Assembly (NCBI GenBank): GCA_003545155.1 | Contig: DQCH01000105.1 | Location: 1-6,562 of the forward strand | Reading direction: 5' to 3' | Length of the DNA stretch: 6,562 nucleotides | Source: Candidatus Acetothermia bacterium | GTDB taxonomy: Bacteria; Bipolaricaulota; Bipolaricaulia; UBA7950; UBA9294 | Shown here: in pieces, positions 1 to 6,220 of the stretch | Position numbering within the stretch: the first letter of the stretch is position 1 | How the letters are laid out: every line of letters starts with the position of its first letter | Made by a program: the position numbers and the translations under genes | Notes under the pieces: generated by a model | Databases searched by the model: none | Seen by the model: the letters and a program-made list of their open reading frames with translations, nothing else | Told to the model about the DNA's origin: nothing

Positions 1-321
1 GAGCCACTCGTCCCGTTTCCACACGGAGATAAACTCCTTCACTTCTTGGAGTTCTTTGTCTTCTTTGTCCTTTCTTGGAAGGTCCTGCCAGCCCGGCGTC
101 GGCTGTTCTCCTCCTTAGTACTTACCGCAGTCTACGCAGGAAGTGATGAGTTTCATCAGTTCTTCATCGTCACCCGGGCAGCAAGTCTCTTGGACTGGCT
201 TGCCGATCTCGCCGGTGGGGCGGCTGCTGCGGGCTTAATCGTCCTTCTCGTCCGCTTTCCCTTGCCGTTGTCTGCTAGAGTACGTATACTTAAACGGCAA
301 GACTGCGATAAGGAGGGATAG
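1..321 (+). CDS. VanZ-like family membrane protein, 5' end missing
   Basis: The reading frame is open from the first base to the TAG at 319-321 (106 codons), so the true start lies upstream of the window. A TTG at 46 could be called as a start, but the codons before it encode DKLLHF (residues 10-15 of the visible part), a typical VanZ-family element, so the gene begins earlier. Other family marks are DEFHQFF (49-55) and SLLDWLADLAGG (62-73), followed by a hydrophobic helix (about 70-85) and a basic C-terminal tail. A hydrophobic stretch at 16-25 and another around 36-46 look like membrane helices. VanZ-like proteins are small polytopic membrane proteins; the founding member gives low-level teicoplanin resistance, but most chromosomal homologues have no known function. 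The stop is 2 bp before the next gene's ATG, so the two are probably co-transcribed. Family assignment is confident; function is not known. Confidence 0.85.
   Translation, partial: EPLVPFPHGDKLLHFLEFFVFFVLSWKVLPARRRLFSSLVLTAVYAGSDEFHQFFIVTRAASLLDWLADLAGGAAAAGLIVLLVRFPLPLSARVRILKRQDCDKEG
310..317 (+). promoter_or_regulatory. Shine-Dalgarno site of the zinc metallopeptidase gene
   Basis: AAGGAGGG lies 6 bp before the ATG at 324 and inside the last codons of the VanZ-like gene. It is close to a perfect match to the anti-SD core and fixes the start of the metallopeptidase at 324. Confidence 0.8.
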
Positions 322-323
322 GG

Positions 324-1010
324 ATGTTCTGGGGACTCCCATTCTTTATGGGGCCAAGTATTCTGATCTTGCTGCCAGCGCTGGCCTTGGCAATCTACGC
401 CCAGTACAAGGTGCGATCGACCTATTCGCGCTATTCTCAGGTGCAAACTGCGAACGGGACCAGTGCTTCGCAGACTGCGAAACGGATCCTGGAGGGAGCG
501 GGGGTCAGTGATGTCGCCGTTGAGGGAACCCGGGGGAAGCTCTCTGACCATTACGATCCACGGGGAAAGGTATTGCGTCTCTCCGATCCCAAGTCGGTGT
601 CGGTTGCAGCGGTCGGTGTGGCAGCACATGAGGCCGGCCACGCTATTCAGCATGCGCGTGGATACAAACCGCTCGTGCTTCGTACGGCGATAGTGCCCCT
701 AGCAAACTTCGGATCACAGCTTGCCCTCCCGCTATTTTTCGTAGGGCTGATCTTTCACTACCAAATGCTTGTCACCGTCGGGATTTTCGCCTTCTCTCTC
801 GCCGTACTGTTCACTCTGGTGACCCTCCCAGTGGAATTCGACGCCAGCCGGCGGGCGGTCGTCGCCCTCCGCTCGAGCCTCCTGGTAAATGAAGAGGAAC
901 TAGGAGCAGTGAAGGAGGTTCTGTTTGCCGCTGCGTTAACCTATGTCGCCGCTGCAGCAATGGCCGCACTACAGCTTCTCATGCTCCTATCGGTAAATAG
1001 AAGACGATGA
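324..1010 (+). CDS. Membrane zinc metallopeptidase, YugP type (Zn_peptidase_2 family)
   Basis: 228 residues, normal length for the YugP/Zn_peptidase_2 family of integral-membrane metalloproteases. Layout: N-terminal membrane helix (about 6-26), a soluble part (27-118) carrying the zinc-binding HEAGH motif at 102-106 (H102 and H106 zinc ligands, E103 catalytic), then membrane helices at about 123-144, 147-168 and 198-224. The motif PVEFDAS (169-175) after the third helix is conserved in the family, and E171 is a plausible third zinc ligand. Substrates are unknown; the active site is expected at the membrane surface. The start is supported by the strong SD at 310-317. The stop overlaps the rpe start by 4 bp (ATGA, 1007-1010), implying translational coupling. 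YugP-like genes occur near rpe in some Firmicutes translation/cell-cycle clusters, so the adjacency may be inherited rather than accidental. The family is clear; the biological role is open. Confidence 0.93.
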   Translation: MFWGLPFFMGPSILILLPALALAIYAQYKVRSTYSRYSQVQTANGTSASQTAKRILEGAGVSDVAVEGTRGKLSDHYDPRGKVLRLSDPKSVSVAAVGVAAHEAGHAIQHARGYKPLVLRTAIVPLANFGSQLALPLFFVGLIFHYQMLVTVGIFAFSLAVLFTLVTLPVEFDASRRAVVALRSSLLVNEEELGAVKEVLFAAALTYVAAAAMAALQLLMLLSVNRRR

Positions 1011-1648
1011 AACTTGCCCCGTCGCTCCTTGCCGCTGATTTTGGACAACTGCGGCAGGAGGCAAAAGAGGTTGAGCCTCTCGCTTCTTACTTTCATATAG
1101 ACGTGATGGACGGCCACTTTGTTCCTAACCTGACGATCGGCCCACCGGTGGTCAACTCCCTTCGTCGCGGCCTTCAAAAGCCGTTTGACATCCACTTGAT
1201 GATCGACCACCCCGCGATACACGCCCCCCACTTTGACGTAACCCCCGGTGACTTCATCACGTTTCATGTTGAAGCAAAGGACGATCCCATCCTTACGATC
1301 GACGTGATTAAGAAGATCGGCGCGAATGTCGGAATTTCACTGCGACCAAAGACGTCTCTTGAGGCGATCTTCCCTTACCTCGATGAAGTTGCCCTTGTCC
1401 TGGTGATGAGCGTGGAGCCAGGGTTCGGCGGGCAGGCATTCATGCCGGAAGCCATCGAGCGGATCCGCCGCCTCCGCCGAGAGATCGGTGATCGATCGAT
1501 CATGATCGCGGTAGATGGAGGGATCGGGCCACAGAACGTCCGTGATGTCGTGGAAGCCGGAGCACAGCTCATCGTGGTCGGTTCGTCAATCTTTAAACAG
1601 GAGGACCGCTTGGCAGCGATGCGTGCCCTGCTGGAGACGGCAGGATGA
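1007..1648 (+). CDS. rpe: Ribulose-phosphate 3-epimerase
   Basis: 213 residues, close to the family's usual 215-225. The enzyme interconverts D-ribulose 5-phosphate and D-xylulose 5-phosphate in the pentose phosphate pathway, in the cytoplasm, using a divalent metal in a TIM barrel. Visible marks: N-terminal KLAPSLLAADF (2-12, first strand); HIDVMDGHFVPN (30-41) with metal ligand H30, acid/base D32 and D35; DIHLM (61-65) with ligand H63; the flexible loop MSVEPGFGGQ (134-143); AVDGGI (168-173) with the second catalytic aspartate D170; and the phosphate-binding GSS at 192-194. All expected catalytic residues are present. The ATG overlaps the preceding stop as ATGA and has only a weak AGAAG upstream, so translation probably depends on coupling to the upstream gene. 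It is followed, 15 bp on, by ribD across a minisatellite. Confidence 0.97.
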   Translation: MKLAPSLLAADFGQLRQEAKEVEPLASYFHIDVMDGHFVPNLTIGPPVVNSLRRGLQKPFDIHLMIDHPAIHAPHFDVTPGDFITFHVEAKDDPILTIDVIKKIGANVGISLRPKTSLEAIFPYLDEVALVLVMSVEPGFGGQAFMPEAIERIRRLRREIGDRSIMIAVDGGIGPQNVRDVVEAGAQLIVVGSSIFKQEDRLAAMRALLETAG

Positions 1649-1653
1649 CCCCC

Positions 1654-1707
1654 AACGAACTCAATGAACCCAATGGACCCAACGAACTCAATAAACTCAA
1701 CGAATGA
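1654..1707 (+). repeat. 9-bp minisatellite, six units, across the ribD start
   Basis: Six contiguous 9-bp units begin at 1654, 1663, 1672, 1681, 1690 and 1699. The consensus is about AAYRAACYC; units 1 and 4 are identical (AACGAACTC) and the last (AACGAATGA) is the most diverged. The array begins 5 bp after the rpe stop and runs into ribD, providing its ATG (1664, in unit 2; another at 1673 in unit 3). In the ribD frame each unit encodes a tripeptide of the form x-N/D-S/P, so gain or loss of units keeps the frame. It reads as a true tandem repeat rather than chance. Confidence 0.85.
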
Positions 1708-2791
1708 CGGGCGCTTTATGGAGATCGCCCTTGAGCTCGCTGAAAGAGGCGAGGGGAGTGTCAACCCAAACCCGATTACCGGCGCACTCGTAGTTAAGAA
1801 CGAAGTCATAATCGGTCGGGGTTATCACAAGGCGTTCGGAGGGCCGCATGCCGAGGTGTTTGCCCTAAAGGAGGCCGGAGAGAATGCCCGTGGGGCCACC
1901 TTGTATGTGACCCTTGAGCCGTGCTGCCATCACGGGAAGACCCCTCCTTGCACGCGGCTAATCGTTGACGCAGGGATCAAGCGGGCAGTGATCGCCTGTC
2001 GGGATCCTAATCCACAAGTCAACGGACAGGGAATTAGCCACCTGCGCGAGGCAGGAATCGATGTCACAGAAGGGGTATTGGAAGAGGAGGCAAAACGGTT
2101 AAATGAGATCTTCTTCAAATTTATTACCACCCACCTTCCGTTCGTACAGCTTAAACTCGCCATGAGCCTCGATGGAAAGATCGCCACCCGAACAGGGGAT
2201 TCGAAGTGGATCACAGGAGAAGCATCCCGGAGGGAGGCACATCGGCTCAGGCGAAAGTTTGCCTCTGTCTTAGTCGGTTTAAAAACAGTGACCGTCGATG
2301 ATCCCAGGCTCACTGTGCGCCACGTCTTCGGCAAAGATCCGATCCGCATAGTGCTTGATGGACAAGGCAAGATCGCAGTTGAGGCAACGCTCCTTCACGA
2401 AGAAGGAAGGACGATCATTGCCACTGCCGCAATGTCCCAAGACAGAGAACAAGCGCTACTTAACCTGGGGGTGGAAGTATGGCGACTCCCCAAAGACCAG
2501 GGTCGGGTTGACATTCGATCGTTGCTTCAACGCCTCGGCGCGGAAGGCATCGATTCGGTTCTAGTAGAGGGCGGCGGTGAGACGGCTGCCTCGTTCCTTA
2601 GCGCTCGCTTGGTGGACAAGGTTTCGCTCTTCATCGCCCCGATCATCATCGGTGGCCGCAATGCAGTCCCTGCGGTGGGGAAAATCGGCAGTGAATACGT
2701 CTTTGAAGGGATCCGGCTGCACGATATCGAGGTAGAGCAAGTTGGCCAAGACACTCTCTACACAGGCTACCTTGAAAGGAGGAAGAAATGA
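1664..2791 (+). CDS. ribD: Bifunctional riboflavin biosynthesis protein RibD (pyrimidine deaminase / uracil reductase)
   Basis: 375 residues, full length for RibD (about 360-370). It carries out two successive riboflavin steps: deamination of 2,5-diamino-6-ribosylamino-pyrimidinone 5'-phosphate, then NADPH-dependent reduction of the ribosyl side chain. The N-terminal deaminase domain (about 17-150) shows NPNPITGALVV (34-44), PHAE (61-64; H62 zinc ligand, E64 proton shuttle) and EPCCHHGKTPPC (85-96; zinc ligands C87 and C96). The reductase domain (about 158-373) shows LKLAMSLDGKIA (163-174), GDSKWITG (178-185), a DDPRLTVR segment (212-219) and VEGGGETAASFL (301-312). The first 15 residues (M-N-P-M-D-P...) come from a 9-bp repeat; conserved family sequence begins at about DGRFMEIALELA. 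ATG 1664 is the first start after the rpe stop, with 1673 and 1718 as alternatives; no good SD sits at normal spacing (AGGA at 1642-1645 is 18 bp away), which favours coupling to rpe. No ribE, ribBA or ribH is adjacent. Confidence 0.96.
   Translation: MNPMDPTNSINSTNDGRFMEIALELAERGEGSVNPNPITGALVVKNEVIIGRGYHKAFGGPHAEVFALKEAGENARGATLYVTLEPCCHHGKTPPCTRLIVDAGIKRAVIACRDPNPQVNGQGISHLREAGIDVTEGVLEEEAKRLNEIFFKFITTHLPFVQLKLAMSLDGKIATRTGDSKWITGEASRREAHRLRRKFASVLVGLKTVTVDDPRLTVRHVFGKDPIRIVLDGQGKIAVEATLLHEEGRTIIATAAMSQDREQALLNLGVEVWRLPKDQGRVDIRSLLQRLGAEGIDSVLVEGGGETAASFLSARLVDKVSLFIAPIIIGGRNAVPAVGKIGSEYVFEGIRLHDIEVEQVGQDTLYTGYLERRKK
2775..2782 (+). promoter_or_regulatory. Shine-Dalgarno site of purB
   Basis: AAAGGAGG ends 5 bp before the ATG at 2788 and lies within the last codons of ribD. 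It is a strong match at ideal spacing, so purB can initiate on its own even though it also overlaps the ribD stop. Confidence 0.8.
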
Positions 2792-4065
2792 TCAAACGCT
2801 ATGCCCTCCCACCGATGAAGGAGTTGTGGACATTAAAGGCTCAATACGAGCGGTGGCTGGAGGTGGAACTCGCCGCCCTTGCTGCAATGGAGAAACTCGG
2901 GGAAGTTCCTGCCGGAACGTACACATCCGTTAAGGGCGCTGTTCGCGTCGATCTTCCTCGCGTCGAGAAAATTGAATCCGAGATTCACCACGACCTGCTT
3001 GCCTTCATCCGCTCCTTAGAAGAGCAGGCCGGTGATGCCGGCCGATACATCCATCGTGGCCTCACCTCGTCTGACGTGAAAGACACCACCCTCGCACTTC
3101 AGATGTGCGCTGGACTAAACATCATCTTGGAAGTAGCGTATCGACTTCAGGAGACACTCCTTAAAAAGGCACGCCAGCACCAGGACCTAGTGATGGTTGG
3201 CCGAACACACGGGATGCACGCTGAGCCGACGACGCTCGGGCTCAAGTTCTTCCTTTGGCATGAGGAGGTCGCCCGTGACATCCAGCGCCTCGAACGGGTA
3301 CTTAAAACGATCTCAGTGGGAAAGATCTCTGGCCCGGTGGGGACCTACTCGCAGGTCTCTCCTGAGGTGGAGAGGCTCACTTGCGAGAACCTCGGCCTTC
3401 AACCGGCGAGGGTGTCAAGCCAGATCCTCCAGCGCGACCGGCACGCCGAAATGATAGCAGCTATTGCGATCGCGGGGGCAACGTTGGAGAAGATCGCTCT
3501 GGAGATCCGCAACCTCTCGCGCAGCGAGGTCGGTGAAGTCGAGGAGCCAGTTCCAGAGGGCTCCTCCTCTATGCCCCACAAGCGCAACCCGATCACCTCA
3601 GAGCGCATCTGTGGACTGGCGCGGTTATTGCGGGGAAACCTTCAAGCGGCGTTGGAGAACGTTGCCCTGTGGCACGAGAGAGATATGTCTCACTCCTGCG
3701 TCGAGCGAGTTATCATTCCTGACAGCTTCCTCCTCGCCCACTACATGCTTGTTAAGATGACCACCCTTATCGACCGGCTTGTGGTCCATAAGGAGCAAAT
3801 TCAAAAAAACCTCGATCTGACAAAAGGAGCGATCTATTCCCAGATCCTCCTGATTGAGTTAGTCAAGCGCGGAATGGCGCGAAGCAAAGCGCACGAGGTG
3901 CTTAAGGCGGCGTCGAAGCGAGCACTCGACACAAATACATCGCTTCTCTCCTCTCTAAACGATGATCCCCAGGTAGTAGAGCTCCTGAAAGAGCAAAAGA
4001 TTGACGAGGACGCCCTGCTTGAACGGCTACGCGCCACTAGCCACAGAATTATCGGGCATGAGTGA
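2788..4065 (+). CDS. purB: Adenylosuccinate lyase
   Basis: 425 residues, matching the short (about 430 aa) Bacillus/Thermotoga type rather than the 456-aa E. coli type. The enzyme catalyses two fumarate-releasing eliminations in purine synthesis: SAICAR to AICAR, and adenylosuccinate to AMP. It is a homotetramer of the fumarase/aspartase superfamily. Visible marks: IHHDL (66-70), YIHRGLTSSDV (87-97), GRTHGMHAEP (138-147) and the superfamily signature GSSSMPHKRNP (258-268), whose serines include the catalytic base (probably S260). H68, H89 and H141 fall at the same numbers as the active-site histidines described for the B. subtilis enzyme, as I recall them. The body is mostly helical, as expected for this fold. 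The start overlaps the ribD stop as ATGA (2788-2791) and has a strong SD. No other pur gene is in view; in many bacteria purB sits with or apart from the main pur operon. Confidence 0.97.
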   Translation: MIKRYALPPMKELWTLKAQYERWLEVELAALAAMEKLGEVPAGTYTSVKGAVRVDLPRVEKIESEIHHDLLAFIRSLEEQAGDAGRYIHRGLTSSDVKDTTLALQMCAGLNIILEVAYRLQETLLKKARQHQDLVMVGRTHGMHAEPTTLGLKFFLWHEEVARDIQRLERVLKTISVGKISGPVGTYSQVSPEVERLTCENLGLQPARVSSQILQRDRHAEMIAAIAIAGATLEKIALEIRNLSRSEVGEVEEPVPEGSSSMPHKRNPITSERICGLARLLRGNLQAALENVALWHERDMSHSCVERVIIPDSFLLAHYMLVKMTTLIDRLVVHKEQIQKNLDLTKGAIYSQILLIELVKRGMARSKAHEVLKAASKRALDTNTSLLSSLNDDPQVVELLKEQKIDEDALLERLRATSHRIIGHE

Positions 4066-4180
4066 AACACGCCTTTTCTGAGCGGTGGAGTGGGTGCCCT
4101 AGGCTTGTAATCAGATCCTACACTATACCCAACCGTTTGATGGACCTTGGGAGTCCCTATCATGAGTGTGGGCGCAGAAT

Positions 4181-5332
4181 ATGAATGAAGCACTCCTAGT
4201 ACATGTGGAAGCCCTCGCGCGAGAGATCGGCCCGCGGGGGACAGGAACAAAAGCAGCGGCGCAAGCGGCGCACTACGTCCGTGAACAGTTACAAAAGCTC
4301 GGCTTGGCAGCAAATGAACAGCGTTTTCTTGCAGTAGGGGATATGAACTGGTTTCCCATCTCCGCGGCCCTGTTGGCTCTGTGCGGAACGATGATCTATC
4401 CCTGGGTGGGCTGGACGCGCTGGCTAGGGGCGCTTTTGGCCGGGCTGGCTGCAGTGCTCCTTTGGTGGGCGATCACCCGCGCCGATAGCCCTCTCTGGTG
4501 TCTTCTTCCTCGCGTTAGGAGCCGGAACGTCGTTGCCTGCATTGCTCCAACAGGAAAGACCACTCAGATAGTCGTAGTTGTCTCCCACTTGGACAGCAAC
4601 CGCTGTCGCCTCGCCTGGCGTGCAGGAAAGACCAAGACCGTCAAGTACGGATCAATCGCCACTCTGGCAGTCTACAGTGCAAACGGGCTCCTCTACTTCC
4701 TCGGGGCTGCGACCGGATGGCACTGGCCCTATCTTGCCTCCTTTCTTGATGCGTTCTACATCCTGGCGACCCTCATCGTCCTTCTCGCGGAGATGCGACG
4801 TCCCTACTCACCAGGGGCGAACGACAATGCAGCGAGTGTCGCAGTCAACCTGGGACTGGCAGAGCGGCTCACGAAAGACCCGCTTGAAAAGACCGAGGTC
4901 TTTCTTGCCTTCACCGGTGCAGAAGAGGTAGATCATCGCGGGTTGAAGGTCCTTCTAAGGGAACACGCCGAGCTTCGCGAGGCTCTCTTCATCGATCTGG
5001 AAGGGGTCGGCGGAGGGGAGCTCTGTTACCTCACACAGGAGGGGCTCATCAAACACTACCAGCCCGATCCAGAGCTCCTCGCGCTTGCGGAAGAGATGGC
5101 GAAGAGGCGGAGCGATCTCAAGGTGAAATCGGGAGTGATGCCGGTTGTCGATGAGGTGCAGACCCTGCGGCGCCTGGGCTACCGCGCGATCTGCCTCGCG
5201 GGAAGGGACCCACAAACCGACTCTCTCCCCTACTGGCACACCTGCGAGGATACAGTGGAGCACGTTTCCGCTGCGGCGCTCGGGCGGGCAGCGGGGTTCG
5301 TCTGGGAGATGCTCCAGGAGATTGACCGCTAG
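4181..5332 (+). CDS. M28-family zinc metallopeptidase with inserted membrane helices
   Basis: 383 residues from the ATG at 4181; an in-frame GTG at 4166 would add five. Neither start has a convincing SD, and I prefer the ATG because it opens directly into the amphipathic first helix. The aminopeptidase-like di-zinc site is complete in order: SHLDS (135-139; H136 ligand, D138), PGANDNAAS (211-219; bridging D215), TGAEE (245-249; E248 catalytic base, E249 ligand), ID (D272 ligand) and YWHTCEDT (351-358; H353 ligand). No signal peptide is seen. Hydrophobic segments at about 58-75, 81-98, 158-178 and 184-204 look like four membrane helices; the first pair precedes the catalytic strands and the second pair falls between the H136 and D215 motifs. 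Family members are mostly aminopeptidases or glutamate carboxypeptidase-like enzymes; the substrate cannot be told here. The gene is separated from purB by about 115 bp and may be its own unit. Confidence 0.9.
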   Translation: MNEALLVHVEALAREIGPRGTGTKAAAQAAHYVREQLQKLGLAANEQRFLAVGDMNWFPISAALLALCGTMIYPWVGWTRWLGALLAGLAAVLLWWAITRADSPLWCLLPRVRSRNVVACIAPTGKTTQIVVVVSHLDSNRCRLAWRAGKTKTVKYGSIATLAVYSANGLLYFLGAATGWHWPYLASFLDAFYILATLIVLLAEMRRPYSPGANDNAASVAVNLGLAERLTKDPLEKTEVFLAFTGAEEVDHRGLKVLLREHAELREALFIDLEGVGGGELCYLTQEGLIKHYQPDPELLALAEEMAKRRSDLKVKSGVMPVVDEVQTLRRLGYRAICLAGRDPQTDSLPYWHTCEDTVEHVSAAALGRAAGFVWEMLQEIDR

Positions 5333-5377
5333 TGCAGAAAGGAACCTTGCAATTTAACAAAGGGTGTGAAGGCATAC

Positions 5378-5405
5378 TTGGATGGCACACAATTTCTTGT
5401 ATAAT
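5378..5405 (+). promoter_or_regulatory. Sigma70-type promoter of the vapBC module
   Basis: A perfect -10 hexamer TATAAT occupies 5400-5405. A partial -35, TTGGAT, lies at 5378-5383 with a 16-bp spacer. Transcription would start near 5412, leaving a very short leader (about 14 nt) before the vapB ATG at 5426. A 6-bp inverted repeat, GGCATA (5371-5376) and TATGCC (5406-5411), brackets the promoter and could be an autoregulatory operator. Confidence 0.65.
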
Positions 5406-5411
5406 TATGCC

Positions 5412-5420
5412 AAGAGGTGA
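5412..5420 (+). promoter_or_regulatory. Shine-Dalgarno site of vapB, decides the start at 5426
   Basis: AAGAGGTGA ends 5 bp before the ATG at 5426. In-frame GTG at 5417 and ATG at 5420 lie inside this site and are therefore unlikely starts. Confidence 0.7.
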
Positions 5421-5425
5421 TGCCT

Positions 5426-5632
5426 ATGCGCACGACTGTTGATCTAGATGAGAAGTTAGTGAGAGAAGTAATGGATCTATTGGGGGTTAAAACGAAGCGC
5501 CAGGCCATCCGACGCTCCTTAGAGGCCCTGGTTAAACAGAAGAAGAGGGAGAGGTTGAGAACCAAGTTGGGTAACCTGGATCTGGATCTTTCCTTGGAGG
5601 AGCTAGAATCGATGAGACAGGATGCGAGCTGA
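5426..5632 (+). CDS. vapB: VapB-family antitoxin (ribbon-helix-helix)
   Basis: 68 residues, usual for the VapB_antitoxin family. The N-terminus M-R-T-T-V-D-L-D-E (1-9) is the DNA-contacting beta strand of a ribbon-helix-helix fold. It is followed by helix 1 (about 10-20, LVREVMDLLG), a V-K-T-K-R turn (21-25) and helix 2 (26-38, QAIRRSLEALVKQ). The C-terminal part (39-68) is charged with a leucine-rich segment (LDLDLSLEELESM), typical of the disordered tail that wraps the cognate PIN toxin and blocks its active site. VapB also normally represses its own operon as a VapBC complex. The gene overlaps the toxin frame by 11 bp (5622-5632). It appears intact, in contrast to its partner. Start chosen from the SD at 5412-5420. 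Confidence 0.88.
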   Translation: MRTTVDLDEKLVREVMDLLGVKTKRQAIRRSLEALVKQKKRERLRTKLGNLDLDLSLEELESMRQDAS

Positions 5633-6099
5633 AGATCCGAATCGCCAAGAGCGAGGGCAAGTAAGGGATTTTCCCAAGGCTGCCTTGATCGATACTTCCG
5701 CTTGGATCCTGGCTCTAAGAAAAGGGGTCTCCTCCCGCGCTACGGATGAAGTCGACCGACGGATAGCGGACAATCGAGCGACCACGGCAGGGATTATCAT
5801 ACTGGAACTCCTCTCTGGAACGAGGACGGCAAGGGAGTATCAGGAGCTTAAGGAGGACCTGAGGGCGCTCATCCAACTTGAAACCACATCTAAAACGTGG
5901 GAGAGAGCTTCTCACCTAGCCTATGAGCTGAAACAGAAGGGATTGACCGTACCCGCCCGATGTACTTATCATGACCGTTGCTGTGGAGAACGGCTGTAGC
6001 CTGCTCCATGCCGATCATCATTTTGATCTAATGGCTGGAGAGGGGATGGGCTTACCCCCTTCCGAGGTGATAAGTTTGCTGAAGGAGGGGCCAAGATGA
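5622..6099 (+). pseudogene. vapC: VapC-family PIN-domain toxin, frameshifted
   Basis: VapC toxins are Mg-dependent PIN ribonucleases, usually cutting tRNA or rRNA. From the ATG at 5622, frame 3 encodes 125 residues with LIDTSAWI (22-29; D24) and ILELLSGTRT (60-69; E62), the first two active-site acids, then runs through KGLTVPA (106-112) into unrelated sequence and a stop at 5997-5999. From 5959 the +1 frame continues the family pattern: D-V-L-I-M-T-V-A-V-E-N-G-C (third acid, codon 5959), then LLHADHHFDLMAGEGMGL (D at 6013 and 6025), ending at TGA 6097-6099. The break is therefore at about 5955-5958, equal to one extra or two missing bases; families usually have P-x-x-D here, so loss of two bases fits best. 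The unshifted product lacks half the catalytic centre and should be inactive. The first 18 or so residues are an unusual extension; TTG 5685 is too late to be a sensible start. It could be a sequencing error rather than a real lesion. Confidence 0.85.
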
Positions 6100-6195
6100 A
6101 ATCGATGTATCCGCGAAGAAGATTCACGGGGGGGCGATCATGGTCCATAGCTATGCACCGACGGCGCGACAGAAACCTCTGGACTTACCCCCTTC
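6051..6195 (+). repeat. 12-bp direct repeat pair around the gap after vapC
   Basis: CTTACCCCCTTC occurs exactly at 6051-6062 and again at 6184-6195, 133 bp apart. The first copy is in the tail of the vapC remnant, the second in the non-coding stretch before the transposase fragment. It may be a target-site or recombination scar, or chance in a C-rich stretch. Confidence 0.4.
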
Positions 6196-6220
6196 TATTC
6201 TGAGCTGAATCACTAAATGA

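Noticed and set aside
1375..1809. Long antisense open frame opposite rpe and ribD, and similar ones opposite the metallopeptidase (156-653) and purB (3399-3608)
   Set aside because: Their translations are low-complexity serine/arginine/proline-rich mirrors of well-supported + strand genes, with no family resemblance.
3197..3760. Alternative + strand frames within purB
   Set aside because: They are out-of-frame shadows of an intact, motif-complete enzyme.
4138..4162. Hairpin (TGATGGAC pairing with GTCC-CT-ATCA, 7-nt loop) between purB and the M28 gene, considered as a terminator
   Set aside because: The 8-bp stem has a 2-nt bulge, is not GC-rich throughout, and is not followed by a T run; it also touches the next gene's start region. 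Too weak to call.
4066..4180. Promoter for the M28 peptidase gene in the spacer after purB
   Set aside because: TTGTAA (4105-4110) and TATACC (4124-4129) are only 13 bp apart, and no better pair with 16-18 bp spacing was seen. The spacer otherwise holds nothing recognisable.
5339..5350. Small palindrome AAGG-AA-CCTT after the M28 stop, considered as a terminator
   Set aside because: The stem is 4 bp with a 2-nt loop and no T tract; not credible as a terminator.
6096..6203. 35-codon open frame starting with an ATGA overlap on the end of the vapC remnant
   Set aside because: It is short, arginine-rich, lacks a good SD and resembles no family I recognise. The overlap is most likely chance in a decayed stretch.
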